Shown here: positions 32,494 to 39,910 of the stretch, one piece after another
Position numbering within the stretch: the stretch's first letter is position 1
How the letters are laid out: every line of letters starts with the position of its first letter
Assembly (NCBI GenBank): GCA_902489575.1
Contig: CABUAQ010000003.1
Coordinates: forward strand, 1 to 47,355
Length of the DNA: 47,355 nt
Direction: 5' to 3'
Origin: an uncultured bacterium
GTDB taxonomy: Bacteria > Cyanobacteriota > Vampirovibrionia > Gastranaerophilales > Gastranaerophilaceae
Notes under the pieces: model-generated
Told to the model about the DNA's origin: nothing
The model's database searches: none
Seen by the model: the letters and a program-made list of their open reading frames with translations, nothing else
Made by a program: the position numbers and the translations under genes

Positions 32494-33120
32494 ATGTCAA
32501 AAGAAATATTAAGTACAAACGGAGAAAAATTAGGTGAAATTACACTGGAAAAAAGTGTTTTTGGTGTGGAGCCTAATATTCATGTAATGCACTTAGCATT
32601 AAGAAGACAATTAAATAACGCTCGCCAGGGTTCAGCTTGTGCTAAAACAAGAGCTGAAGTAGCAGGCGGCGGTAGAAAGCCTTGGAAACAAAAAGGAACA
32701 GGCCGTGCAAGAGCGGGTTCTTTACGTTCTCCATTATTCGCAGGCGGCGGTGTAATATTTGGACCAAAACCAAGAAGTTATGCTTTTAATATGCCTCAAA
32801 AGGCAAGACAATTGGCATTGAAATCGGCATTGTCTGCTAGAGAAGCTCAACTAGTTGTGGTTAAGGATTTTTCAACAATTTCCGAACCAAAAACTAAATT
32901 GATGGTTAGTGCATTAAAATCATTAAACGTGAACGGTAAAGTTTTAATCGTTGCTAATACAAAGGCTGAAGAAAATAAAAACTTGGAATTATCAGCAAGA
33001 AATATTCCAAGCGTAAAACTTTTATTACCGTCGAATTTAAATGTGAAAGATTTATTGGAGGCTGATTTTGTTGTTATGACTGAATCCGCTGTAAATGAAA
33101 TTACAGAAAGGTTACAATAA
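32494..33120 (+). CDS. rplD: 50S ribosomal protein L4
   Basis: The 208-residue protein lines the peptide exit tunnel with its long loop (GGGRKPWKQKGTGRARAGS, about residues 60-80, followed by RSPLFAGGGVIFGPKPR). In enterobacteria and others L4 also represses the S10 operon by binding its leader. The C-terminal domain has an alternating fold ending in the VVMTESAVNEITERL helix. The stop overlaps the L23 start by one base (TAATG). Confidence 0.97.
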   Translation: MSKEILSTNGEKLGEITLEKSVFGVEPNIHVMHLALRRQLNNARQGSACAKTRAEVAGGGRKPWKQKGTGRARAGSLRSPLFAGGGVIFGPKPRSYAFNMPQKARQLALKSALSAREAQLVVVKDFSTISEPKTKLMVSALKSLNVNGKVLIVANTKAEENKNLELSARNIPSVKLLLPSNLNVKDLLEADFVVMTESAVNEITERLQ

Positions 33121-33416
33121 TGGGTAAAGAAACAGAAAGATTATATGACGTTATTAAAAAGTCATTAATTACAGAAAAATCAGTGGCAGCAACAGAAAAT
33201 GCACAATATACTTTCGAAGTAAAAAAAGATGCAACAAAAATTGAAATTGCTAAAGCTGTAGAATTAGCTTTTCCTGGACGAAAAGTTAAGAAAGTAAGAA
33301 CAGTTTATATGCCGTCTCACGAAAAGAGAATGGGATATAAGTTTGGCAGAACAGATTCAAGTAAGAAAGCCATCGTAACAATCGAAGGCGAACCATTAGA
33401 ATTCATAGGAGTGTAG
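33120..33416 (+). CDS. rplW: 50S ribosomal protein L23
   Basis: The 98-residue protein sits at the tunnel exit and docks trigger factor and SRP. Recognised by YDVIKKSLITEKSVAATENA and FEVKKDATKIEIAKAVELAFP, with the basic extended loop after GRKVKKVRTVYMP. Coupled to L4 by a one-base overlap and only 3 nt from L2, so L4-L23-L2 is the tightest part of the cluster. Confidence 0.96.
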   Translation: MGKETERLYDVIKKSLITEKSVAATENAQYTFEVKKDATKIEIAKAVELAFPGRKVKKVRTVYMPSHEKRMGYKFGRTDSSKKAIVTIEGEPLEFIGV

Positions 33417-33419
33417 AAA

Positions 33420-34247
33420 ATGGCTATTAGAAAAATTAATCCGACGTCTCCGGGACAAAGAGGCATGACAAGAAGTGATTATCAAGAAATCACAACATCA
33501 ACTCCTGAAAAATCATTGTTAAAATCATTGAAAAAAACAGCAGGAAGAAATAATACAGGTAGAATTACATGTCGTCACAAAGGCGGCGGTGTAAAAAAAG
33601 CATATCGTGTAATTGATTTCAAAAGAGATAAATTTGGCGTACCGGCAACAGTTAAAACTATTGAGTACGATCCAAACAGAAACGTAAGAATTTCATTATG
33701 TTTCTATGCTGATGGTGAAAAAAGATATATTTTAACACCGGAAGGCTTGAACGTAGGCGACGTAATCGTTTCAGGTCCGGAAGCACCTGTACAGACAGGC
33801 AATGCTTTACCTCTTGAATTGATTCCATTAGGTTCTATCGTTCACAATATAGAATTAACACCTGGCAGAGGCGGGGTTATGGTTAGAGCTGCCGGTAACT
33901 CAGCTCAAGTTATGGCTAAAGAAGGCAACTATGTAACAATTAAACTTCCTTCTGGTGAAATGAGAATGGTAAGAAAAGAATGTATGGCCACTATCGGTAC
34001 ACTGGGTAACTCAGAATTCAAAAATATATCAATTGGTAAAGCCGGTAGAAAGCGTTACATGGGTATCAGACCAACTGTACGTGGTGTTACAATGAACCCT
34101 TGTGATCACCCGCACGGTGGTGGTGAAGGTAAAACAGGTCCTGGCGGACACCCTAAAACACCTTGGGGTAAACCGGCTCTTGGATACAAAACACGTAAAA
34201 AAGGTAAAGCTTCTGATAAGTTAATCGTTAGAAGAAGAAAAAAATAA
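33420..34247 (+). CDS. rplB: 50S ribosomal protein L2
   Basis: The 275-residue protein is needed for subunit joining and peptidyl transfer. Recognised by GRNNTGRITCRHKGGGVKKA, then YDPNRNVRISLCFYADGEKRY, and the C-terminal NPCDHPHGGGEGKTGPGGHP. That last segment includes the histidine near the catalytic centre. Length matches the family. Its stop is followed 10 nt later by a terminator-like hairpin. Confidence 0.98.
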   Translation: MAIRKINPTSPGQRGMTRSDYQEITTSTPEKSLLKSLKKTAGRNNTGRITCRHKGGGVKKAYRVIDFKRDKFGVPATVKTIEYDPNRNVRISLCFYADGEKRYILTPEGLNVGDVIVSGPEAPVQTGNALPLELIPLGSIVHNIELTPGRGGVMVRAAGNSAQVMAKEGNYVTIKLPSGEMRMVRKECMATIGTLGNSEFKNISIGKAGRKRYMGIRPTVRGVTMNPCDHPHGGGEGKTGPGGHPKTPWGKPALGYKTRKKGKASDKLIVRRRKK

Positions 34248-34256
34248 CTATTAAAT

Positions 34257-34290
34257 AGGGCTTTAAGTCCAAAAGTTTAAGGCCCTTTTT
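34257..34290 (+). terminator. Terminator-like hairpin between L2 and S19
   Basis: GGGCTTTAA (34258-34266) pairs with TTAAGGCCC (34277-34285), with one G-U pair, around a 10-nt loop and is followed by TTTTT. Inside an operon this would act as a partial terminator or attenuator. Confidence 0.65.
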
Positions 34291-34329
34291 AAAAGAAATA
34301 ATTATAAACAAACTAAAAAGGAGAAATAA

Positions 34330-34608
34330 ATGGCACGTTCATTAAAAAAAGGTGCATATGTAGAAGAATCTCTACAAAAGAAAATAGACAAGATGAATGC
34401 TAACTCAGAAAAAAAGGTTATCAAAACCTGGTCAAGAGCATCAATGATTGTACCTGATATGTTAAACCATACAATAGCTGTGCATAACGGAAAGACTCAC
34501 GTACCTGTATATGTAACAGAACAAATGGTAGGACATAAATTGGGTGAATTTGCACCTACGAGATTATTCAAAGGTCATGCTGGTGCAGACAAAGCAAAAA
34601 GAGGTTAG
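34330..34608 (+). CDS. rpsS: 30S ribosomal protein S19
   Basis: The 92-residue protein in the 30S head contacts the A-site finger of the large subunit. Recognised by MARSLKKGAYVEESLQKKI, IKTWSRASMIVPDMLNHTI and the GHKLGEFAPTRLFKGH tail. The ATG follows AAAAAGGAG. The 82-nt spacer before it holds a terminator-like hairpin, so supply of S19 and following proteins may depend on read-through. Confidence 0.97.
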   Translation: MARSLKKGAYVEESLQKKIDKMNANSEKKVIKTWSRASMIVPDMLNHTIAVHNGKTHVPVYVTEQMVGHKLGEFAPTRLFKGHAGADKAKRG

Positions 34609-34654
34609 TACAAATAATCCAAAGTGATATTTATATTAAATAAAGGATAAAAAA

Positions 34655-34993
34655 ATGGAAGCAAAAGCAAAACAAACAGACATAAAAATGACAGCAAGAA
34701 AACTTCGCAGAGTAATCAACGAAGTAAGAGGTAAGGCTGTTATTGAAGCTCAAGATATGTTACGTTTTATGCCTTATTTCGCAGCAAGAGTGGTTGAAAA
34801 GAACTTAAAAGCTGCAGTTGCAAACGCTCGTGAGCAATATGGCGTAGCTCCTGAGTCATTAAAGATTTCTCAAATCTTTGCTGATGAAAGTGTTACATAC
34901 AAACGTGCAAGAACAAGAGCACAAGGTCGTATGTATTCAAGAATGAAACGTACATCACACCTTACATTAGTAGTTAGTGATACAACAAAATAG
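34655..34993 (+). CDS. rplV: 50S ribosomal protein L22
   Basis: The 112-residue protein has a long beta hairpin lining the exit tunnel. Recognised by DIKMTARKLRRVINEVRGK and the hairpin region KRARTRAQGRMYSRMKRTSH, where macrolide-resistance changes map in other bacteria. Length is normal. The ATG follows AAAGGAT. It is 12 nt from S3, and the spacing here is normal. Confidence 0.96.
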   Translation: MEAKAKQTDIKMTARKLRRVINEVRGKAVIEAQDMLRFMPYFAARVVEKNLKAAVANAREQYGVAPESLKISQIFADESVTYKRARTRAQGRMYSRMKRTSHLTLVVSDTTK

Positions 34994-35005
34994 GAAAGTA
35001 ATAAA

Positions 35006-35746
35006 ATGGGACAAAAAACACATCCAACCGGATTTAGAGTAGGAATAATTCAACCTTGGGTAAGCACCTGGTTTGCTAAGGTTAAAGACTACGCAGTATT
35101 CGTAGCAGAAGATGCTAAAATTAGAAAATTCGTTAAGAAAAAACTATATGCAGCTGGTGTTTCAAGAATATTGATTGCCAGAAAAGCACAAAATACAACA
35201 ATCACAGTTGTAACAGCAAAACCTGGTATAGTTGTTGGTCGTGGCGGACAAGGTATTGATGAACTTCGTCAGGAAGTTACAAAATACATTGGCAAACCTG
35301 TTATCATCAACGTGGTAGAAGTTGCAAGAATTGATGCTGATGCTCAATTGGTAGCTGAATCTATCGCTCAACAATTAGAAAAACGTATCGCGTTCCGTCG
35401 TGCTATGAAACAAGCAATGCAAAGAACAATGAGATCAGGCGTACAAGGTATCAAAGTTATGGTATCAGGTCGTTTGGGTGGTGCTGAAATTGCTCGTTCA
35501 GAGTGGGCAAAAGAAGGAAGAATTCCTCTACAAACACTTAGGGCTGACGTAGATTACGGTTTCACAGAAGCTGATACAATTATGGGTAAAATCGGTGTTA
35601 AAGTTTGGATTTTCAAAGGCAATTTGATGCCTGGCGAAATGGCAGACCAAAACATCAAACACAAAAGCGGCAAAGACAATGCTGACAAAGGCGGCAGACG
35701 TCCAAGACGCAGCAGAAATGTTGAAACTACAACATCTCAAAGCTAG
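35006..35746 (+). CDS. rpsC: 30S ribosomal protein S3
   Basis: The 246-residue protein has an N-terminal MGQKTHPTGFRVGII segment and a KH RNA-binding domain with the GXXG loop in GIVVGRGGQGIDELR near residues 73-88. The C-terminal domain has AEIARSEWAKEGRIPLQTLR at the mRNA entry site. The last 30 residues form a Lys/Arg/Ser tail (KSGKDNADKGGRRPRRSRN), longer than in the E. coli protein. The ATG follows GGAAAG. Confidence 0.97.
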   Translation: MGQKTHPTGFRVGIIQPWVSTWFAKVKDYAVFVAEDAKIRKFVKKKLYAAGVSRILIARKAQNTTITVVTAKPGIVVGRGGQGIDELRQEVTKYIGKPVIINVVEVARIDADAQLVAESIAQQLEKRIAFRRAMKQAMQRTMRSGVQGIKVMVSGRLGGAEIARSEWAKEGRIPLQTLRADVDYGFTEADTIMGKIGVKVWIFKGNLMPGEMADQNIKHKSGKDNADKGGRRPRRSRNVETTTSQS

Positions 35747-35778
35747 TAAGGTATAAAAAATAATAGGAGCAAAATATA

Positions 35779-36201
35779 ATGTTACAGCCTAAAAAGACTA
35801 AATACCGCAAAATGATGAAAGGCAGAATGAAAGGTACTGAAACAAGAGGTACAAAACTTGAATTCGGTCAATACGCTCTTCAAGCAGTGGAGCCTGGTTG
35901 GATTACCAGCCGTCAAATCGAGGCAGCACGTCGTGCTATGACTCGTGAAATCAAACGTGGCGGTAACGTTTGGATTAAAATATTCCCTGATAAACCAATT
36001 ACTGCTAAACCTGCTGAAACTCGTATGGGTTCAGGTAAAGGTAATGTGGAATACTGGGTTGCAGTTGTTAAACCAAATAGATTGTTATTTGAACTTGATT
36101 ACTTCGATAGAAATGTTGCTGTTCATGCTTTAGAATTAGCAGCACAAAAACTTCCTATCAAAGTTAAGATAGTCGAACAACCAAGAGAACAAGCAAAATA
36201 A
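35779..36201 (+). CDS. rplP: 50S ribosomal protein L16
   Basis: The 140-residue protein binds near the A site of the large subunit. Recognised by MLQPKKTKYRKMMKGRMKG, GWITSRQIEAARRAMTR and RMGSGKGNVEYWVAVVKPN, which holds the arginine hydroxylated in some bacteria. The ATG follows AATAGGAGC. It is followed by a 74-nt spacer with a long hairpin. Confidence 0.97.
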   Translation: MLQPKKTKYRKMMKGRMKGTETRGTKLEFGQYALQAVEPGWITSRQIEAARRAMTREIKRGGNVWIKIFPDKPITAKPAETRMGSGKGNVEYWVAVVKPNRLLFELDYFDRNVAVHALELAAQKLPIKVKIVEQPREQAK

Positions 36202-36208
36202 GTTAACT

Positions 36209-36249
36209 TTGCCTTATCAAGGAGATAATCTCAGGTCGGCATAAGGCAA
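36209..36249 (+). promoter_or_regulatory. Hairpin in the L16-L29 spacer
   Basis: TTGCCTTAT (36209-36217) pairs perfectly with ATAAGGCAA (36241-36249). Inside it GAGA and TCTC can form a second stem. No T run follows, so it is not a terminator; a protein-binding or processing site is possible. Confidence 0.5.
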
Positions 36250-36275
36250 GTAAACAAGATAAAGGAAATAATAAA

Positions 36276-36473
36276 ATGAAATTAAGTGAAATGCGTGAAA
36301 AATCAGTAGATGAGTTACAAAATGCAATTGATGATTGGAAAAAACAATTGCTGGAAGCAAGATTACAATTGTCAACTCATAAATTAGAAAATACAGCAAG
36401 TATTTCTAAAACTAAAAAACTCATCGCTCAAGCAAAAACAATAATAACAGAAAAAGGGGTACAAAATGCCTAA
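36276..36473 (+). CDS. rpmC: 50S ribosomal protein L29
   Basis: A 65-residue two-helix protein at the tunnel exit. Recognised by MKLSEMREKSVDELQNAI and the second helix region ARLQLSTHKLENTASISKTK. Its last eight bases overlap the start of S17, so the two are translationally coupled. The spacer before it carries a 9-bp hairpin. Confidence 0.94.
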   Translation: MKLSEMREKSVDELQNAIDDWKKQLLEARLQLSTHKLENTASISKTKKLIAQAKTIITEKGVQNA

Positions 36474-36711
36474 AAAAGAAAAACAAGGAATCGTAGTAAG
36501 TAACAAAATGGACAAAACCGTTGTAGTAAAAGTTGCTGATTATGAGCCACATCCAAAATATAAAAAGATTATGGAATCTAATAAAAACTATAAAGCACAC
36601 GATGCTCAAAATGTTTGTAATGAAGGCGATATCGTAAGAATCGTTGAAAACAGACCAATTTCGGGTGACAAACGCTGGGTTGTAGCTGAAGTTGTAGAAA
36701 AAGCTCGTTAA
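36466..36711 (+). CDS. rpsQ: 30S ribosomal protein S17
   Basis: An 81-residue OB-fold protein binding 16S rRNA in the body of the small subunit. Recognised by KQGIVVSNKMDKTVVVKVAD, HPKYKKIMESNKNYKAHD and GDIVRIVENRPISGDKRW. It starts inside the end of L29 (8-bp overlap), with GGGG 5 nt upstream. A 112-nt hairpin-rich spacer follows before L14. Confidence 0.96.
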   Translation: MPKKEKQGIVVSNKMDKTVVVKVADYEPHPKYKKIMESNKNYKAHDAQNVCNEGDIVRIVENRPISGDKRWVVAEVVEKAR

Positions 36712-36718
36712 TGCTTTG

Positions 36719-36804
36719 ACCGGTAAAACCGGTATGCTGCTATCGGCAGTAAAATACAGTGCAACATTACCAAAGAGTAATGAGAGGCAAACAGTAGTAG
36801 ATTA
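36719..36804 (+). ncRNA. Hairpin-rich leader of the L14 gene
   Basis: Three small hairpins occur in a row: ACCGGT-AAA-ACCGGT (36719-36733), CTGC-TATCG-GCAG (36737-36749) and CATTAC-CAAAGA-GTAATG (36765-36782). They are followed by AGAGGCAAACAGTAGTAG (36783-36800), the word shared with the S10 and L4 leaders. Confidence 0.5.
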
Positions 36805-36823
36805 ATACTAAAAGGAAAGAAAA

Positions 36824-37192
36824 ATGATACAACAAGAAACAAGACTAGAAGTAGCAGATAATACAGGTGCAAAACAATTGTTATGTATCCGTGTTATGGG
36901 TAGCTCAAACAAAAAATTTGCAGCAGTTGGCGATGAAATCGTGGCTTCTGTAAAAGATGCGACTCCGAATATGGCTGTGAAAAAAGGTGAAGTTGTACGT
37001 GCAGTTGTTGTAAGAACTAAGGCAGATATCAAACGTAATGACGGTTCTGTTATCAGATTTGATGAAAATGCTGCAGTAATTATCAACAAAGACGGCAATC
37101 CGAGAGGTACACGTGTTTTCGGACCTGTTGCTCGTGAATTAAGAGACAAAGGTTATATGAAGATCGTTTCTCTTGCACCGGAAGTAATTTAG
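36824..37192 (+). CDS. rplN: 50S ribosomal protein L14
   Basis: A 122-residue protein at the subunit interface. Recognised by MIQQETRLEVADNTGAKQLL, VKKGEVVRAVVVRTK and GTRVFGPVARELRDKGYMKI. In classical operons L14 is the first gene of the spc transcript. The 112-nt structured spacer before it matches that boundary, although I see no clear promoter there. The ATG follows AAAGGAAAG. Confidence 0.97.
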   Translation: MIQQETRLEVADNTGAKQLLCIRVMGSSNKKFAAVGDEIVASVKDATPNMAVKKGEVVRAVVVRTKADIKRNDGSVIRFDENAAVIINKDGNPRGTRVFGPVARELRDKGYMKIVSLAPEVI

Positions 37193-37205
37193 TTATATCT
37201 AAATT

Positions 37206-37266
37206 ATCCTGAACTTGTTTCAGGATCCCCTGTGTGGGGCATAACCATGTAATAGACCATCATGGT
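37206..37266 (+). repeat. Palindromic element in the L14-L24 spacer
   Basis: ATCCTGAA-CTTGT-TTCAGGAT (37206-37226) is a perfect 8-bp hairpin. CCCC-TGTGT-GGGG (37227-37239) and ACCATG/CATGGT (37244-37266) follow. The first palindrome has the same core as a dispersed repeat seen in many unrelated bacterial genomes. It could be an inserted short repeat or a regulatory hairpin set. Confidence 0.5.
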
Positions 37267-37299
37267 CAGTCCATGAAAGATACAAATCAGGAGAAAAAA

Positions 37300-37638
37300 A
37301 TGACAAACAAAGATAAAAAAAGCTTGCATGTAAAAACAAGTGACAGAGTCATTGTTATTGCAGGTAAAGACAAAGGTAAAATCGGTAACGTAAAAAAAGT
37401 AGACCTTGAAAAAGGTAGAGTAATTGTTGAAGGTGCCAATATGGTAACTAAAGCACAAAAACCTCAACCTGCTGCAGGTATTCAGGGCGGATTAATTAAA
37501 TTGGAAGCTCCAATTGATTCTTCTAATGTAATGATCGTTTGTCCGGCTTGTGAAAAAGCAACAAGAGTCGAAATGAAAGTTATTGATGGTAAAAAAGTTC
37601 GCGTTTGTAAAAAATGCGGTGAACAATTAGATGTATAG
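37300..37638 (+). CDS. rplX: 50S ribosomal protein L24
   Basis: The 112-residue protein starts assembly of the large subunit. The KOW motif is DRVIVIAGKDKGKIGNVKKV near residue 15. The C-terminal half holds two Cys pairs, CPAC and CKKC, which could bind zinc; many L24 proteins lack them. The frame is open 22 codons upstream, but ATG 37300 follows CAGGAG and begins the family's normal N-terminus. Confidence 0.95.
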   Translation: MTNKDKKSLHVKTSDRVIVIAGKDKGKIGNVKKVDLEKGRVIVEGANMVTKAQKPQPAAGIQGGLIKLEAPIDSSNVMIVCPACEKATRVEMKVIDGKKVRVCKKCGEQLDV

Positions 37639-37688
37639 TGTAAACCAAAAGGTTTGATGCAAATCATCTTAAGATAAGGAAAAGAAAA

Positions 37689-38246
37689 ATGACAGTAACA
37701 AAAAGTTTAAAAACAAAATATCAAGAAGACGTAATTCCGGCTATGAAAGAAAAGTTCGGATACAAAAATGATCACCAAGTTCCAAAACTTGTAAAAGTTG
37801 TTTTAAACATGGGTGTTGGTGAAGCTTCTCACAACTCAAAAATTGCAGAAGCAATTGAAGCTCAATTAACAAAAATTGCCGGTCAAAAAGCCGTTGTTAC
37901 AAAAGCTAAAAAGTCAATCGCTTCATACAAATTGAGAGAAGGTATGCCGGTTGGAGCAATGGCAACATTGCGTGGCGAAAGAATGTATGATTTCTTACAA
38001 AAACTAATTTGTGTTGTACTACCAAGAATTCGTGACTTCCGTGGTATTAGCGCAAAAAGTTTTGATGGTCGTGGAAACTATACATTAGGCTTGAAAGAAC
38101 AAGCTTTATTCCCTGAAATCACTTATGAAGAAGTGGATTTAGTTAAGGGTATGAACGTTTCAGTTATCACAACTGCTGAAACAGATGAAGAGGCTAGAGA
38201 ATTGTTAAGACTTCTCGGTATGCCATTCAAAGGTAGTAAAAATTAA
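37689..38246 (+). CDS. rplE: 50S ribosomal protein L5
   Basis: The 185-residue protein binds 5S rRNA and the P-site tRNA elbow in the central protuberance. Recognised by VPKLVKVVLNMGVGEASHN, LREGMPVGAMATLRGERMYD and RDFRGISAKSFDGRGNYTLG. The ATG follows AAGGAAAAG. Only 23 nt separate it from S14. Confidence 0.97.
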   Translation: MTVTKSLKTKYQEDVIPAMKEKFGYKNDHQVPKLVKVVLNMGVGEASHNSKIAEAIEAQLTKIAGQKAVVTKAKKSIASYKLREGMPVGAMATLRGERMYDFLQKLICVVLPRIRDFRGISAKSFDGRGNYTLGLKEQALFPEITYEEVDLVKGMNVSVITTAETDEEARELLRLLGMPFKGSKN

Positions 38247-38269
38247 TAAGTACAAGATAGGAGAAATTC

Positions 38270-38476
38270 ATGGCTAAGAAAGCGATGATTAACAAAGAAC
38301 TTAAACGTCAAAAACTTGCTGCTGCCGGAAAATACCCAACAGTAAGACTTCACAACAGATGTTCTATCTGTGGAAGACCTCACGGATTTCATAGAGATTT
38401 CGGTTTGTGCAGAATTTGTTTAAGAAAAATGGCTCACCAAGGTTTGTTACCTGGTGTTACAAAAGCAAGCTGGTAG
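38270..38476 (+). CDS. rpsN: 30S ribosomal protein S14, zinc-binding short type
   Basis: A 68-residue protein in the head of the small subunit. Four cysteines in two CxxC pairs (RCSICGRPHGFHRDF and LCRICLRKMA) mark the zinc-containing short form, as opposed to the zinc-free 100-residue form used under zinc limitation. The C-terminal LPGVTKASW is typical. A strong terminator follows 26 nt after the stop, making S14 the last gene of the first transcript. Confidence 0.97.
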   Translation: MAKKAMINKELKRQKLAAAGKYPTVRLHNRCSICGRPHGFHRDFGLCRICLRKMAHQGLLPGVTKASW

Positions 38477-38502
38477 TTTGTTTTAGCTGTTAACGTTAAT
38501 AT

Positions 38503-38534
38503 TAAAAAGAGAACTGTTATTACAGTTCTCTTTT
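38503..38534 (+). terminator. Strong intrinsic terminator after S14
   Basis: AAAGAGAACTGT pairs with ACAGTTCTCTTT around TATT, followed by T-rich sequence. It cuts the ribosomal protein cluster between S14 and S8. Confidence 0.9.
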
Positions 38535-38615
38535 TCAGTAATACATATAAGAATAGCAAAATTTTTTAGTATGGTTATTTCAGTTACTGAAATTTAGTAT
38601 TTCTTTACAATCGTG

Positions 38616-38644
38616 TTGATTTTAATTTGATTTTATGGTAGATT
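38616..38644 (+). promoter_or_regulatory. Promoter of the S8-L6-L18 operon
   Basis: TTGATT (38616-38621), a 17-nt spacer and TAGATT (38639-38644), with RNA start near 38651. It lies between the S14 terminator and the S8 leader, as expected for a new transcript. Confidence 0.65.
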
Positions 38645-38650
38645 AACCTT

Positions 38651-38873
38651 GTCAGACTGTCGAAAGAAGCCTGCAAGGGTGCTGAAGTAAGTGCCTGTGT
38701 GGTTTAGAATTATAATACAATCCTTCTAAATTACAATGTCAGACAGTATTAATTCGATAAGTGACGGGTAGATGGAAACTTTGAAATTTAACAATGCTCA
38801 AATTTAAGAGATTGTGAACGGATTATAGATCTGTAAAATTTTGAAAATCCGCAAGAGAAAAGGAAAATGAATT
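38651..38873 (+). ncRNA. Long structured leader of the S8 gene
   Basis: About 220 nt between the predicted start site and the S8 ATG. ACTGTC (38656-38661) pairs with GACAGT (38742-38747), closing a domain that contains TTTAGAA (38703-38709) with TTCTAAA (38724-38730). A second part (38748-38850) contains GTGACGGGTAGATGG. Near its end is CGCAAGAGAAAA, a 12-mer also found in the L3 leader at 31685. In E. coli S8 represses its operon by binding L5 mRNA, but no similar site is recognised here. Confidence 0.5.
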
Positions 38874-39272
38874 ATGACAATGTCAGATCCAATAGCAGAT
38901 ATGCTAACAAGAATCAGAAATGCTAACATGGTTTCACACGCTACAGTTGATGTACCTGCTTCTAAGTTGAAAGTTGAATTAGCAAAACTTATGAAAGAAG
39001 AAGGTTATATTTCTGAATACGAAGTGAAAGAAACTGGTAAATTCAAAGTTATTACTATCACTTTGAAGTATGCCGCTAATGGCAAACCTGTTATTACAAA
39101 ATTAGAAAGGATTTCTAAACCTGGTTTAAGACACTATTCAAAAGCTAAAAACTTACAAAAAGTTTTAGGCGGTATGGGCGTTGCTGTTGTTTCAACCCCA
39201 AAAGGATTGTTGACAGACAGAAAAGCTAGAAAAGAAAATGTTGGTGGCGAAGTTCTTTGTTACATTTACTAA
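38874..39272 (+). CDS. rpsH: 30S ribosomal protein S8
   Basis: A 132-residue protein that organises the central domain of 16S rRNA and in other bacteria is the spc-operon repressor. Recognised by DPIADMLTRIRNANM and the C-terminal VVSTPKGLLTDRKARKENVG with GGEVLCYIY. It is the first gene of its own transcript, behind a terminator, a promoter and a 220-nt leader. ATG 38874 follows AAGGA by 9 nt; ATG 38880 is an alternative. Confidence 0.97.
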   Translation: MTMSDPIADMLTRIRNANMVSHATVDVPASKLKVELAKLMKEEGYISEYEVKETGKFKVITITLKYAANGKPVITKLERISKPGLRHYSKAKNLQKVLGGMGVAVVSTPKGLLTDRKARKENVGGEVLCYIY

Positions 39273-39354
39273 TTAGCCGTTAATCGGTTTTGACTGAATA
39301 TAATTGGTAGAAAAATTCGGTCAATGTATTAATATACCAAAAGGAGAAAATAAA

Positions 39355-39894
39355 ATGTCTAGAATTGGAAAAAAACCTATAGAAATTCCTCAAGGCGTTG
39401 AGGTTACAATTGAAGGACAGGTAGTTACAGCAAAAGGACCTTTAGGTTCAGAAGTTGTTAATGTACGTCCCGAAATTGTAGTGAAAATTGAGGATAATCA
39501 TGTTATTTTAACAAAAGCAAGTGATTCTCGCGAAGCTGATGCATTATACGGATTGTCAAGAACTTTAGTTGCAAATGCTGTTCACGGTGTGAAAGAAGGT
39601 TTTGTGAAAAAATTATTGATCAACGGTGTTGGTTACAGAGCACAAATGCAGGGTACTACATTGAATATGGCTTTGGGTTATTCGCACCCTGTTGATATTG
39701 AATCACCGGAAGGCATAACCATTACAGTTGAAAAAAATACAGAAATCACTGTTAAAGGTTCTAACAAACAAAAAGTTGGTGATGTTGCAGCCCTAATCAG
39801 ATCTAAACGTCTACCTGAAGTTTATAAAGGTAAAGGTATTAAATATGAAGGTGAATATATTAGACGTAAGGCCGGTAAAGCTGGTAAAAAATAG
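39355..39894 (+). CDS. rplF: 50S ribosomal protein L6
   Basis: A 179-residue two-domain protein near the GTPase-associated region. Recognised by MSRIGKKPIEIPQGVEVTIE and the C-terminal SKRLPEVYKGKGIKYEGE with IRRKAGKAGKK. The frame extends 17 codons upstream, but AAAGGAG lies 8 nt before ATG 39355, and the protein begins there as in the family. Confidence 0.97.
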   Translation: MSRIGKKPIEIPQGVEVTIEGQVVTAKGPLGSEVVNVRPEIVVKIEDNHVILTKASDSREADALYGLSRTLVANAVHGVKEGFVKKLLINGVGYRAQMQGTTLNMALGYSHPVDIESPEGITITVEKNTEITVKGSNKQKVGDVAALIRSKRLPEVYKGKGIKYEGEYIRRKAGKAGKK

Positions 39895-39910
39895 TAAATA
39901 GGCCCGTATA

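Noticed and set aside
38652..38744. Direct repeat GTCAGAC as a regulator binding site
   Set aside because: The second copy is explained by the closing stem ACTGTC/GACAGT of the leader, and two short copies 88 nt apart are weak evidence of a binding site.
38651..38873. Group I or group II intron in the S8 leader
   Set aside because: No P/Q/R/S elements, no GUGYG start and no domain V hairpin, and the neighbouring genes are intact without a split coding sequence.
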